NCBI GenBank assembly: GCA_009193035.1
Contig: SWDT01000202.1
Coordinates: forward strand, 40,384 to 104,383
Direction of reading: 5' to 3'
Source: Halicephalobus mephisto
Lineage: Eukaryota; Nematoda; Chromadorea; Rhabditida; Panagrolaimidae
Length of the DNA: 64,000 nt
Positions 33,929 to 44,439 of the stretch are shown here, in pieces; position 1 is the first letter of the stretch, and each line of letters starts with the position of its first letter. Made by a program: the position numbers and the translations under genes. The notes under the pieces were generated by a model. It did no database searches. It was not told the origin of the DNA and saw only the letters and a program-made list of their open reading frames with translations.

Positions 33929-34105
33929 TAGTAAAAGTTGGATATAAGATACCCCCACTATAATATATCTCAGATTATAGCATATGGTGTGAGTGAGTTT
34001 GATTAGTCTGTCTTCAAATTTACCCCGACTATGATATATCCTTTCTTATAACATACGATTTGCCCCGGTCTCAAGGGAGGTATCTTATATCCAAATTCTA
34101 CTGTA
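33929..34105. mobile_element. Pogo/Tigger-like MITE (family 2), copy 1
   Basis: The TIR starts TATAGTAAAAGTTGGATATA at the left and ends TATATCCAAATTCTACTGTA at the right, with TA at both outer edges. Internal subterminal sequence (TATAGCATATGGTGTGAGTG, then CTTATAACATACG) is also roughly palindromic. Confidence 0.75.
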
Positions 34106-34154
34106 ATACTATGATAAAAAATGGAAATGGAACAAGTTGATTTTGAAATTGGAA

Positions 34155-34337
34155 TACAGTAAAACTTGGATATAAAATACCCTCGCTATAACATATCTCT
34201 TGTTATAGTATATGGTGTTAGTAAGTCAGTTTGGTTAGTTTGTCTTCAAATTTACCCCGACTATGATATATCCTTTCTTATAACATACGCCTTGCTCCGG
34301 TCTCAAGGGAGGTATTTTATATCCAAATTCTACTGTA
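34155..34337. mobile_element. Pogo/Tigger-like MITE (family 2), copy 2
   Basis: Ends TACAGTAAAACTTGGATATA and ATATCCAAATTCTACTGTA; same interior as copy 1. Confidence 0.75.
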
Positions 34338-34387
34338 TTACAATTTCAAAATAAACTTGTTCGATTTCCACTTTTTATGATAGTATT

Positions 34388-34564
34388 ATAGTAGAATTTC
34401 GATATAAGATACCTCCTCGGGACCGGCCAAGGCGTATGTTATAAAAAAAGATATATCATAGCTGGGGTAAATTTGAAGACAGACTAACCAAACTCACTCA
34501 CACTATATGCTATAACCCGAGATATATTATAGCGGGGATATTTTATATCCAAGTTCTATTGTAT
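34388..34564. mobile_element. Pogo/Tigger-like MITE (family 2), copy 3, opposite orientation
   Basis: Ends TATAGTAGAATTTCGATATA and TATATCCAAGTTCTATTGTA. The interior is the reverse complement of copies 1-2. The spacer AATTTCAAAATAAACTTGTT between copies 2 and 3 is mirrored by the spacer between copies 1 and 2. Confidence 0.75.
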
Positions 34565-34611
34565 TACAATTTTAAAATAAACTTGTTCTATTTCCATTTT
34601 TATGATAGTAT

Positions 34612-34788
34612 TACAGTCGAACTTGGATATAAGATACCCCCTTGAGATTGGGACAAGGCGTATGTTATAAGAAAGGATATATTATAGTGGGGTAAATTTG
34701 AAGACAGACTAACCAAACTCACTCACACCATATGCTATAAAGTGAAATATGTTATAACGAGGGTATCTTATATCCAAGTTCTACTGTA
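34612..34788. mobile_element. Pogo/Tigger-like MITE (family 2), copy 4, opposite orientation
   Basis: Ends TACAGTCGAACTTGGATATA and TATATCCAAGTTCTACTGTA. With copy 3 it mirrors copies 1-2, so 33929-34788 is a large inverted arrangement. Confidence 0.75.
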
Positions 34789-35010
34789 TTTTCATTTTTC
34801 CTTGTAGATCTAACTTCCAATTTTGCACGGAGTTAATCTGATTTCGAAATTGTTTATTTTAAACTAAAATTTCGAAAATAAAAAATTGTAAAAAATAACA
34901 CTTGATTTAACACACAATAAGCCGCGATTTCTGATAACATTACATTTTTAATTTTATCTAAATTCAAGTTTTTATCTATTTTTAGATGCAGATTATTTTT
35001 AAAAAAGAAA

Positions 35011-35263
35011 ATGAATCGTGTTTTCTTCAATAACAAAAACGAATTTCATATATCTTCTTCGACTCCAGACATCTCATTTAATCCTAATTTTCCTAAAAAA
35101 CTTTCGAAATTAACACTATCCTCGATCACTTCTTCATCAACTAGTCCAACAACAAAAAGTAATTTTATTCAAATTTTTGGTTTTCTAATATGTTAGATTT
35201 GACTTTTTTTTGGAAGGAAAACTTGGCAAAAAGCCAGGGTTGCCAGCTGCTTCAAGAGCTCCA
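35011..35263 (+). CDS. Possible 5' exons of PGS1 (mitochondrial targeting part)
   Basis: Two candidate exons, 35011-35158 and 35217-35263, are phase-compatible with the ATG at 35401 and would add 65 residues rich in Ser/Thr/Lys/Asn with no acidic run (MNRVFFNNKNEFHISSSTPD, then KLGKKPGLPAASRAP). That would suit an N-terminal mitochondrial presequence, which PGS1 needs and the 35401 start lacks. Against it: the 35216 acceptor is a weak GGAAG, and 35401 itself looks like an SL acceptor-ATG. An ATG at 34986 after TTTTTAG would give an overlapping 15-residue uORF. Confidence 0.4.
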
Positions 35264-35400
35264 GTTTCGTCGATAAACATACTTCGTCCGGTCCTGCTCC
35301 AGTTTTTGCTCTTTATAAATGCCTGTTTTGATCAAATTTATCTCATAAACGTAAACAATATAGTTGATGGTTCTTTGATCGTTAATTTTGGAGTTTTCAG

Positions 35401-37316
35401 ATGGATTCGATGGATTGGCTCGTGAAAGATAAGCCGTCGCTTCCGGTCGATCCAAATGACATCTATTTCATCAAAACCCCTACTGAATTTTATGAAACCA
35501 TCATTGTAAGTACTTTAGACCGTAATTTGATATATGAAATATAATTTTAGGAAAGGATAAAGACGGCTAAGAAGAAAATTATTCTTGCCAGCTTATACCT
35601 CGGCACGGGAGAGTTAGAAGTCAAGTTAGTACGTTTTAAGTGTTTTATTATTGTAGATAATATCGTGTTTTCCAGGTAGAAGAACTAAATTCAGCGTTAG
35701 ATAGGAATCCGGAACTTCAAGTTTTTATTTTGCTGGACTACTTGAGAGGAACCCGAGGAGCCCCCACGAAGAGCTCTTCCACGATGCTTCAGTCCTTGTC
35801 TGGTCGAGCCAATATCTTCTTTTACCACACTCCAGATCTACGAGGGATGATCAAGAACATGCTTCCAACAAGAATGAACGAAATCGTCGGACTTCAACAT
35901 ATGAAGTTTTACGCTTTCGACGATTCTGTCATCATATCCGGGTACGTTTCTTATTTTTAATCATTACATTACCTGAAAACCAATTTCTTCGAAAGGATAG
36001 TTTGATATTAACCAGGAATTTAGGATATTGGTGGTTTTTTATATAATTATAAATTTTCGAAGATATACAGGATCTCGTACCTTGTATAATTCTAATTTAG
36101 AAGTTCCTAGATTTATCTAAACAGAATAAAATTCCAAAATGTTGATAATTAAGTCTTAAAATTACGAAATAACTGATAAAAACAAAAATTTTCACGTAGA
36201 TTATTTTTGGATTCAATGAGCACTTTAAAAAACTTCTAAATTACTCTAAAACTACTTATTTCTCCACAAAATCTTCCAAAGTACAGTAAAAGTTTTAAAA
36301 TATCGAAAATTAAGAATTTTAAAGTTTCCTATTTTAAAAAAATGTTTGTCAAAATTGTTTCGTAACAATTCCTGTTGTCTTTGTAGTAATGTGATTGTAA
36401 ATTGGCATATTTCAGAGCTAATCTGTCAGATTCCTACTTTGTGGACAGACAGGACCGATATGTTTTGATCAACAACAATCCGGATCTCGTCGGATTTTTC
36501 GAGAACGTTTTTGAAGCAGTGGCTTCTAGTTCGTTCGAGTTGAAGCCGGACGGAAGTCTCGAACTTCATGAAGAATGTGGTTTTCATCCTTTCGAAGGAG
36601 ACAAGACTGAATACTGTACGGATATAAATTCGAAAATTAAAGCAACGATGGAAAGATTTAAAAAATCTTCAGAAAAGAAAAATGAATCCAGTGATACTGT
36701 AGTTTATCCATTTCTTCAATTTGGCCCATTTGGAATCAATGACGAAGTTGAAATTCTTGGAAAATTATTTTCAAGAAATCAACCAGATCTCAATGTTACT
36801 GTAGCCACGGGTTATTTTAATCCTTTCGATGAATACCTGGATGTGATTTTGAAAAATTCCACTTATCCGATGAAATTTCTCTACGCGGCTCCAGATGCAA
36901 ACGGATTTTACAATGCAGAAGGATTTTCGGGATATATCCCTTCGCTTTATGTTAATTTATCAAAGAACTTTTTTGATGAATGTAAAAATTACAAAAAGAA
37001 TATCCAACTCTACGAGTACTCAAGACCAAAGTGGACTTTTCACGGAAAAGGAATCTGGATCGAAGACGAAAAAAACAAGATCTCAGGTACGATGTTGGGA
37101 TCTTCTAATTATGGATATAGATCGGCTTGCAGAGATTTGGAAAGTCAAGTGTTTTTAGTTACGACGAATGAAAATCTTCGAAAAAGATTAAAAGAAGAAA
37201 AAAATGCACTTTTTGGATTTTCGAACTTGATCGATTCAGCTACTTTTCTGAGAAGAGACCACTTTGTTCCTTTTTGGGTCAAAGGTTTTTCGAAAATTTT
37301 TAGGAATTTTTTTTGA
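35401..37316 (+). CDS. CDP-diacylglycerol-glycerol-3-phosphate 3-phosphatidyltransferase (PGS1)
   Basis: Phase-consistent exons 35401-35505, 35551-35619, 35676-35941 and 36416-37316 give 446 aa. The enzyme makes phosphatidylglycerophosphate from CDP-diacylglycerol and glycerol-3-phosphate, the committed step to cardiolipin, at the mitochondrial inner membrane. It is a phospholipase-D superfamily member with two HKD-type motifs: HMKFYAFDDSVIISGANLSD (first) and HGKGIWIED followed by GSSNYGYRSACRDLESQ (second). ILASLYLGTGELE near the N-terminus matches the human IVLASLYLGTGPLE region. The exon 2 donor is taken as GTCAAG (35620), because the stronger GTTAGT site would bring a stop in frame. Followed at 37809 by a TMEM186-like gene, likely in one operon. 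Confidence 0.9.
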
Positions 37317-37808
37317 GTTTTTAAATGTGCCTTAGGTTAATAAATTTCCTAAAAATGAATATGAAGAAAAAAATCTGTTTTAAACAGTTTAATATTTTTT
37401 TAATTTGTTTTTTTAGGATTTAGGATTTTATGGAAGTTTTTGATTTTGAAAATTTTAGGATAATTAATAATCTAGTTGGAAATTTCAAAAAATATAAAAA
37501 CTAAGATTTTTAAAGTTTATTGAAAATTTCGAAAATTTATATTGAAATAATTTTGGAAGAATTTTAATTTTATAATGTTAGATTTTTAAAAAAATTTGGA
37601 ATTTTTAGAATATTTTGAAATTTAGTTGAGATTTTTGAAATTAATAATTTTGGAAGAATTTTAATTTTATAATGTTAGGTTTTTTAGAATTTTTAGAATA
37701 TTTTGAAATCTAGTTGAGATTTTCGAAATTGTTTAAATTAGTAATTTTGGAAACTTGTGTCGAGATAGTTTTGTAAAATTGTTTTTAATTTTTATATTTT
37801 TGGTTTAG
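37317..37808. other. Intercistronic region PGS1 to TMEM186-like
   Basis: 492 nt of AT-rich sequence. AATAAA is present near 37340 (GTTAATAAATTTCC) as a poly(A) signal. A repeated TTTTGGAAGAATTTTAATTT motif and a T-rich stretch lead to TTGGTTTAG-ATG. Suits an SL2-type trans-splicing intercistronic region, though longer than the usual C. elegans spacing. Confidence 0.4.
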
Positions 37809-38692
37809 ATGGTGTTGGCTCAAGGACTAGGGATAGGGTACTTGACTGCCCATGTCTTGGCTAAAGTTAGAACAGCTCCGGCGGCAGTTAATGTAACTCA
37901 GAAGGCGATGTTGACGAGGACTCAATGTAGGTCTCCAGAAGTGGAGCTCAGGGCGAAGGAGAGGATTCCATTGAGACAGCATGTGAAGTACATTTCTTCA
38001 GATTCCTTCACTTCTGATGAACTGAGAAAACGAATAGGTGGATATTCGATTAGGAAACTTCAAAACAGAGGTTCATCGACAGATTCGTCTTCGAAAATGA
38101 CGCAAGAAGAACTTGAAGAAGTTTTAAAAAATGAAAAATGGTGAAATTTTATATAAAAATTAAATTATTTTATATTTTTAGGATAGCGGTCTACAGATTT
38201 CCGGGGATCGTGGTGTGTTCCTTTATTTCCAAAGCTAAGTTTATCCAGACAATTGCAAGTGCCGTTTTGATTCCTTGGGTGATATATCTATATACTTCTG
38301 GACAACAATCATTGAGTTTTATGATTGCTGGATGTGGAGCAGCTATTTTAGCCCCGTTGGCACTTGTTGGATTTACGAAAACTTTCAACAAAATGATTGG
38401 AGTGATTTCGATGACGAAATCGAATGAATATGTGAGGATGGGATATTTGAGTTATTATGGCTCCAGAAAAAACGTAATTATTCCTGTGGATGACTTGGTG
38501 TCTTTGACGGAAATTTACAATCCAGAAAAACCAGAAAAAATTTTAAGAATTTCGAAAATTTCAAATTTTGATGAATATTTTTATCTTTCTTCTAAAGGCG
38601 TCCAGATTTTGGATGAAGAAAGAGCGAAATTGATTTTTGGAGATTTGAGATTTTTTAGGACGATCAATAATCAGAAAGTCAAAGAAGATTGA
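37809..38692 (+). CDS. TMEM186-like mitochondrial inner-membrane protein
   Basis: Exons 37809-38140 and 38182-38692 join in phase to 280 aa. TMEM186 proteins help assemble mitochondrial complex I (part of the MCIA complex in vertebrates). Recognised by NEKWIAVYRFPGIVVCSFIS at the exon junction (family pattern W-x-x-[IL]-YRFPGI), two TM helices (AVLIPWVIYLYTSG and MIAGCGAAILAPLALVG), and a beta-rich C-terminal part (VRMGYLSYYGSRKNVIIPVD). The N-terminus is basic, as for a presequence. TTTAG precedes the ATG directly, so the mRNA is very probably trans-spliced. Confidence 0.75.
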
Positions 38693-38819
38693 ATTAGGAA
38701 TTTTTTAAATGTTGTTGAATTTTGAAAAAAATTAAATTAGAAAATTGTGGATATTGATGAATGCAGTTTGATTCTGTTTTTATATTTTGAAATACTTTGT
38801 AGTTTTTAGAATTTTTTGA

Positions 38820-39175
38820 AACAATGGAGTACGTCTTTGATGAATTTTTTAATTGTACGATAGCAGTCGAAATGATTGTCATATAAAATAAATGCGTAGG
38901 TTACTGTAATTATTTTGAGATTCCTAATATTCGCGTCGAGATAATTTTGCAATAATTTGCATTTTTACTTTTTTACAATATAAGATTTTTAGAATTTTTT
39001 AAAATAAGTAATGGAGTACGTCTTTGGTGAATTTTTTAATTGTACGATAGCAGTCGAAATGATTGTCATATAAAATAAATGCGTAGGTTACTGTAATTAT
39101 TTTGAGATCCCTGAAATTCGCATCGAGACCCTTTTGCAATAATATGCATTTTTGCTTTTTTACCATACTTATTTT
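38820..39175. repeat. ~185-bp tandem duplication in an intercistronic region
   Basis: Two copies, about 38822-38995 and 39007-39175. The first 100 bp are almost identical (GGAGTACGTCTTTGATGAAT, CGATAGCAGTCGAAATGATT, AAAATAAATGCGTAGGTTAC). Each carries AATAAA, so the poly(A)/intercistronic signal between operon genes 2 and 3 is duplicated. Confidence 0.85.
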
Positions 39176-39241
39176 TAATTTTTAAAAGGTTTATTTTTGT
39201 TTTTTGAAATATTCATTTTTGTTATTTTTGTGTTTCTTCAG

Positions 39242-40275
39242 ATGACCCCGGAACCTCGGCAAAGACGATCTAGGGTCTGTTACGGTAATGCTAAATCGGA
39301 AATTCCTCCAAGTCGTCGGTTTTTGGAAAAAAATGAACTTCGGAAAATTCAGAATCTTCAGACTTTTCTAGAAGAAAAAAGAGAATGGATTTCGGTAATC
39401 CGCTATAAATGGATCGCCCTTTCTGTTTTGTTGCTGAGAGCAAGGTTGTTTTTTACAGCTTTTTTGGTTTTATTTGTCATATATGCGACTGTACAGTACC
39501 TGCTTTCAAATGTGACACTTGAGCTTCCATTGATCTCCTTGTCTCTTGGGGTGCTCTTTGTGGGGATTCAAAACTTTATTTTGAGGTTGGTTTAAATGTT
39601 TTTATAATTACAGCAGAATTTGGATATAAGATACCCTCACTATTACATATGTCGGATTATAGCATAGGGTGTGAGTGAGTTTGGTTAGTCTGTCTTCAAA
39701 TTTATCCCCTCTGTAATATATTCTTTTTTATAACATACGCCTTGTCCCAGTCCCAAGGGAATATCTTATATCCAAGTTCTACTGTATATGGTTTCGAAAG
39801 TTTTTAATACAGTAGAACTTGGATATAAAATATCTTCACTATGATATATCCTTTGTTATAACATACGCTTTACCCGGTCCCAAGAGAATATCTTATATCC
39901 AAGTTCTGCTGTATTAAAATATAAAAAATCTTTAAAAACGAAAAATTTTACTAAAATTATTTTATGAAAAAATTATTTTTTTGTAGATCTCATGAGAGAG
40001 TGATAGCAGAAATTTTTGTGGATTCAGAACAACTGTACGTGAAGGCAAAGTACCTGACTCCCTGGGGAGTTTTGAGATTCCGATTTGCTACTGCCGAATC
40101 TGTGATGCTGACGAACTATGTCAGACTTAGTGGAAGAGATTCGGACAATTTCGACGAAACTCATCTTTTGTGGCAAGAAACAGGATGGGAAGGGAATTTG
40201 AAGATCCCTGTCAATGGAGTTGAGATAGTCAATCAAGGACTTGCGATCAATCTTTTTGGGGATATTCGATCGTAA
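39242..40275 (+). CDS. Two-TM protein, third gene of candidate operon, unrecognised
   Basis: Exons 39242-39585 and 39987-40275 give 210 aa in phase. ATG 39242 directly follows TGTTTCTTCAG, so it is probably trans-spliced. The basic N-terminus (PRQRRSRVCYGNAKSEIPPS) precedes two hydrophobic helices (LFFTAFLVLFVIYATVQYLL and LPLISLSLGVLFVGIQNFIL), then a beta-rich soluble C-domain (VIAEIFVDSEQLYVKAKYLT, ending QGLAINLFGDIRS). The architecture, helical hairpin plus C-domain, and its position after PGS1 and TMEM186 make a mitochondrial membrane protein of the TMEM70/TMEM186/TMEM223 kind plausible, but I cannot assign it. Confidence 0.7.
39609..39786. mobile_element. Pogo/Tigger-like MITE (family 2), copy 5
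   Basis: Ends TACAGCAGAATTTGGATATA and TATATCCAAGTTCTACTGTA. Lies in the intron of the two-TM gene. Confidence 0.75.
39808..39914. mobile_element. Pogo/Tigger-like MITE (family 2), copy 6, internally deleted
   Basis: Both TIRs are kept (TACAGTAGAACTTGGATATA and TATATCCAAGTTCTGCTGTA) but about 70 bp of interior is missing. Separated from copy 5 by TATGGTTTCGAAAGTTTTTA, the same spacer as between copies 7 and 8. Confidence 0.75.
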
Positions 40276-40642
40276 TCTTGGGCACAAAAAGTAACTTTTG
40301 ACTTGGTAACAAGTGTAAATCGTCACTATTAAGTTTTAATTTTCGTCACAAAAGTCAAATATTTATAAAATATGATTATTATTACTTTTCGAAATTGTTA
40401 CAAAGCTAAAAGTTATGTTTTTTATATTGGAGTTGTTTTTGGTTAGTGACTAGAAAGCCCTGATTTGAGTTGAAAATAATCACTATCCTAAACCTCTACA
40501 CACAAAAAAGTAACTTTTAGTCCAGTAACAAATGGAAATCGTCACTATTGCTATTTTCATCATAAATATGAAAAATGTGGCAATTGTTACATTTTTGTCA
40601 CGTTTTGCGATTGTTACAAAGTCAAAAGTTATGTTTTTTGTG
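40275..40642. mobile_element. GTAACTTTTG-family MITE, copy 2
   Basis: TIRs CACAAAAAGTAACTTTTGAC (40281) and GTCAAAAGTTATGTTTTTTG (40619-40638) bound two modules of the family seen at 3035-3890. Confidence 0.7.
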
Positions 40643-40758
40643 TCAAATTTGATCTCTTTTTGGGTCTCATTATTGAAAATTTAAAAATAAATAATGTACA
40701 GTAATTTGAGAACAGATGAAAGTAAAGGTAGTAAGATGTGAGATTTTGTGGATTTTGA

Positions 40759-41924
40759 TCAGTTTCTGTTTGTACTGTATTGAGGTTGGTTGATGACGTA
40801 AGGAGTCGGATGTGGATTTGGAGATCGATAAACTGAGCTTTGATCTGGTTGGATGGATGAAGAAGCGACGGAGAATCCGGCTGAGATAAAATATCGGAAA
40901 GCTTCGCTGTTTCTTGGGGAAGTGGAATTACGGTCTGAAATTTCATTTTTATTAAAATAAAAAAATTGCGAAATTTAAAAAATTTCGGAATTTTCGAAAA
41001 GGAAGTTTTTGAAAATTCCGAAGTTTTTTGAAATTTCTAGAATTTCGTAGAAGATTTAAAAATTTTTACAGAAGTTTAAAAATTTTTGAAATTTTTATAG
41101 AAATTTTAAAATTTTTGAAATTTTACAAAAGTTTAAAAATTTTTGAATTTTTATAGAAATTTTAAAATTTTCCAAAATTCAGTGATGTGATTCTGAAGGT
41201 CTCCAGAATTTTGTAAATTTTTAAAACATTTCAGAAATAAGTGAAAAATTATGAAATTTTTTAAAATTTTTTGTTGAAATAATTTAGAAAATTTTTTTAT
41301 TTTTTTATTTTTTAAAATTTTTTTATTTTTATAAATTTTTTTTATTTTTATAAATTTTTTATTAAAGAAAAAGTTACCTTTTTGTTGAGATCTGAGAATC
41401 CTACTGATTGACGAAATGCTCGGGACGTTGTCTTTTTCGCAAATTCCGTGTTCGATTAGTTTTTCCCGAATTTCCCAAGCGAAAATTCCCGGATCTCTCG
41501 ACTTCAGAATCCTCACGTAATCGATGACCCTTGGGGTAGCCACTTTCGGTTTGCTTCCCCCAATCGTGCCTGGCATCACACTTCCGCTTTCACTGTATCT
41601 CGAGAGGATTTTGCTCACACATCCATGAGAAATTTTCAGTTGTCTAGATATGTCACAAGGTCGGATTCCTTGATGAGCAAGTTCGACTATTTTCATTCTG
41701 ACCCTGAGGGGAAGTGGACGTCCGTTCACAAACACCCCTCCCAGCTGGTTGACTTCCCCACACGGAATCGGTTCATAATTGGTCTGAGGCAGATGAGTGG
41801 GATTTGGGATTGTCGGAATTTGAGGCTGGGAAACCGCGGCGGAAGGTACTAAAAGACCGTAATCGACAAACAATCGGATTAAGCAGCTCATGAAAGAGGA
41901 ATTTAAGGCAATATTGGATTTCAA
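40759..41924 (-). CDS. pax-1: Pax1/9-type paired-domain transcription factor
   Basis: Exons 41378-41924 and 40759-40934 join in phase to 240 aa. The paired domain starts at [20 protein letters not shown] and runs through [30 protein letters not shown] and [14 protein letters not shown] to [13 protein letters not shown]. That covers the PAI and RED helix-turn-helix units with linker. FAWEIR with the following spacing fits the PAX1/9 group best. No homeodomain is encoded. The short C-tail (about 60 aa) is Ser/Pro/Tyr/Asn-rich and shows no octapeptide. The start could be ATG 41924 or an internal Met (MSCLIRLF). Nuclear, DNA-binding by homology. The symbol follows the C. elegans PAX1/9 homologue by inference. 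Confidence 0.85.
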
Positions 41925-42184
41925 ATAGTTTTTCTTCGATCTACAGAAGAGTCGTCTACTGATTACTGTAGTGGATTAAAATAACTTTTTAAATGTTGTA
42001 ATTTAAAATATTTTTAATTTTTCGAATAAGTTTTATAAAAGCAAAAATACTGAATTTGATAGTTTTCCACAGTAATCAGTTTTTTAAATTTTTTGGAATT
42101 TCTAAGTTTCTAAAAATTGTGTCAAAATAATTTTATGAAAAAGTTAATTTTTGGTTTTTACAATACTGTAATTTTGAAATATAA

Positions 42185-42765
42185 CAACTGCTGGGATAGA
42201 AACTGTACTAGAAAAAGAGGACCTGAGGAGATAGTTCGAATATCAAGGAATTTAGAATACTGTATAATATGAGTGAGATTCTTAGTTATCATTGTGTAAA
42301 AGATATAATTATTATCTACGTCTTGTTGCTAAAGTAATGATTATTAAAACACTTCTGTTTTCTGTTTTGATAGCTGGTTTTTAATTAATATAATCCTATC
42401 TATTATTAGATACACATTAGGACAGAAACTGTACTAGAAAAAGAGGACCTGAAGAGAGAGCCTGAACATCAGAAATCGTGGAGTACTGTAGGATGTGAAT
42501 GAGATTCTTAGTTATCATTATGTAGAAGATATATAATTATTATCTACGTCTTATTGCTAAAGTAATGATTAGTGTTGGGATAGAAACTACACTAGAAAGA
42601 GAGGACCTGAAGAGAGCCTGAATATCAAGGAATGTAGAATACTGTAGAATATGAGTGAGATTCTCAGTAGTCTTTGATGTTTGATATATACAAGTATTAT
42701 CTACGTCTTATTGTTGAGTGAAAATTAGTGATATTCTTCCTATTCCTATCTTAACAACGACAAAG
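42185..42765. repeat. GGGATAGAAACTGTACTAG repeat, three copies
   Basis: Modules at about 42193, 42418 and 42575 share AGAAAAAGAGGACCTGA, ACTGTAGAATATGAGTGAGA and ATTATTATCTACGTCTT. A fourth copy is at 55450-55635, whose ends (GTTGAGGCAGAAA and TTTCTGTCCTAAAAC) look like short TIRs, so the family may be a MITE. Confidence 0.7.
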
Positions 42766-43104
42766 CAGATAAAGTTGTAAAAAATAATTCTCAAAATCCA
42801 CTACAATAGTCAATTTGCTCCATCTTCATTTTTCTTATTTTTAGACAGTTTTGAAAATTCGTGTTGAAACTATTTCGTAAAAATTTTCTGATTTTTAAAT
42901 AGCATTATTTTTATTATTGCAAATTTTAGTTTGTTTTCCTAAAGACCAATTAATGGAATATTCTTCTACGACAGATTTACCTTATAGTGTACACCTCTGC
43001 AGTTGCAAAAGAAAGTAGAAAAATAATCTGAATTACAAACTATCAGCGCTAGACTGTTTTGAATTGCTTTTTGCGCTAAATTCTACTCGTACTTGTGAAC
43101 AAGA

Positions 43105-43895
43105 GGACTTATTGTAATTTAGAAACTTTCACTACAAGAATTACGAATTTATGAACATTGTAAAAGATTTTCGTGAAGAGAATTATACGATTATGAACAT
43201 CTTTTAGGACTTTCGCTACAAGAGTTACAAACTTATGAACATTGTAAAAGATTTTAATAACGAGAACTATAAGATTATGAACATCTTTTAGGATTTTTAC
43301 TACAAGAATTACGAATTTACAAATATTGTAAAAGATTTTAATGATGAGAATTCTAAAGTTATTAACATCTTTTAGAACTTTCACTACAAGAATTACAAAC
43401 TTATGGGCATTAGAATTCTTCTCATTAAAATCTTTTACAGTATTTGTAAATTTGCAGCTCTTGTAGTGAAAGTTCTAAAAGATGTTCATAATTGTATAAT
43501 TCTCGTTATTAAAATCTTTTACAGTATTTGTAAATTTGCAGCTCTTGTAGTGAAAGTCCTAAAAGATGTTCATAATCTTATGATTCTCATCATTAAAATC
43601 TTTTACAACATTCATAAGTTTGGAACTCTTGTAGTGAAAGTCCTAAAAGATGTTAATAACTTTAGAATTCTCCTCTTTAAAATCTTTTACAAAGTTATTA
43701 ATATCTTTTAGAACTTTCGCTACAAGAGTTACCAAATTATGAATATTATAAAAAGTTTTTGCAATGAAAGTTATAAGATTATGAACATCATGAAGACTTT
43801 CGTAACCAGAGTTAGAATCATGGACATCACCGAATATTTTCGCAACGAGAGTTGCACATTTATGAACATGATTGAAAACTTTAAATACGAAAGTT
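43105..43895. repeat. 84-bp repeat array arranged as a large palindrome
   Basis: About 43105-43395 holds three to four units (ACTTTCACTACAAGARTTAC, CATTGTAAAAGATTTT, GATTATGAACATCTTTTAGG). 43400-43690 holds the same units inverted, and 43695-43895 returns to the first orientation with decay. The 84-bp period gives 28-residue repeating ORFs on both strands; these are not genes. Confidence 0.85.
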
Positions 43896-44035
43896 GATTT
43901 TCCTCTCCACAACAGTTGTTTTTTCATTCTTTATTACTGTAGCTAATTCGAAAAAAAATACTTTTATGATCACTGGACATTCCTCATGATAATTAATTTT
44001 ATATTTTTCTACAGTAATATATTTGACGAAAGTCG

Positions 44036-44412
44036 ACTTACCGTCGTTAACGTAATAACCAAAATTATTATTTGGATCTACTTGAGACCCGAAGGCAAAG
44101 TTGTGACTAAACTGGAACTGATCCGATCTCTGGTGGTCGCAGAGATCAAAACCCGACATAATCAGTGAACCGAATTAGATCAAAATTTTTGAGTACTAAT
44201 TGAAGCGAGAATTGTTGTCGACCAAATAGGCCTTGCTTACCTGGGAGCTTCTTCTTTGAACTCATTCCTCGGTCACCGCCAAAGCTGGCCCGAGAAACAG
44301 ATTCCACACGCAAAATCCAGTTGTCAAACAAAGCGGAGAAACGAGTTAATCTGTATTCGACGGAAGCGGCACGGATTAACTGACTGCCAGCTTTTTTGAA
44401 CTGTGCCCGCAT
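44036..44412 (-). CDS. Candidate minus-strand exons, unrecognised
   Basis: Exon 44241-44412 starts ATG (MRAQFKKAGSQLIRAASVEY) and ends CTCCCAG before GTAAGC. A second coding-like stretch, about 44036-44159, starts ATG (MSGFDLCDHQRSDQFQFSHN, then NFAFGSQVDPNNNFGYYV) and ends before GTAAGT. Their phases do not match directly (one leftover base against phases 0 or 2), so they may be separate first exons or joined through an unseen exon. Composition is clearly less AT-rich than around them. Product unknown. Confidence 0.4.
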
Positions 44413-44439
44413 TTGTAGAATTCAATGTTAAAATCAAAA

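Noticed and set aside
43109..43711. Long repeat ORFs on both strands (28-residue VLKDVHN-type units)
   Set aside because: They come from an 84-bp palindromic repeat with a period divisible by three; no start context, splice signals or domain.
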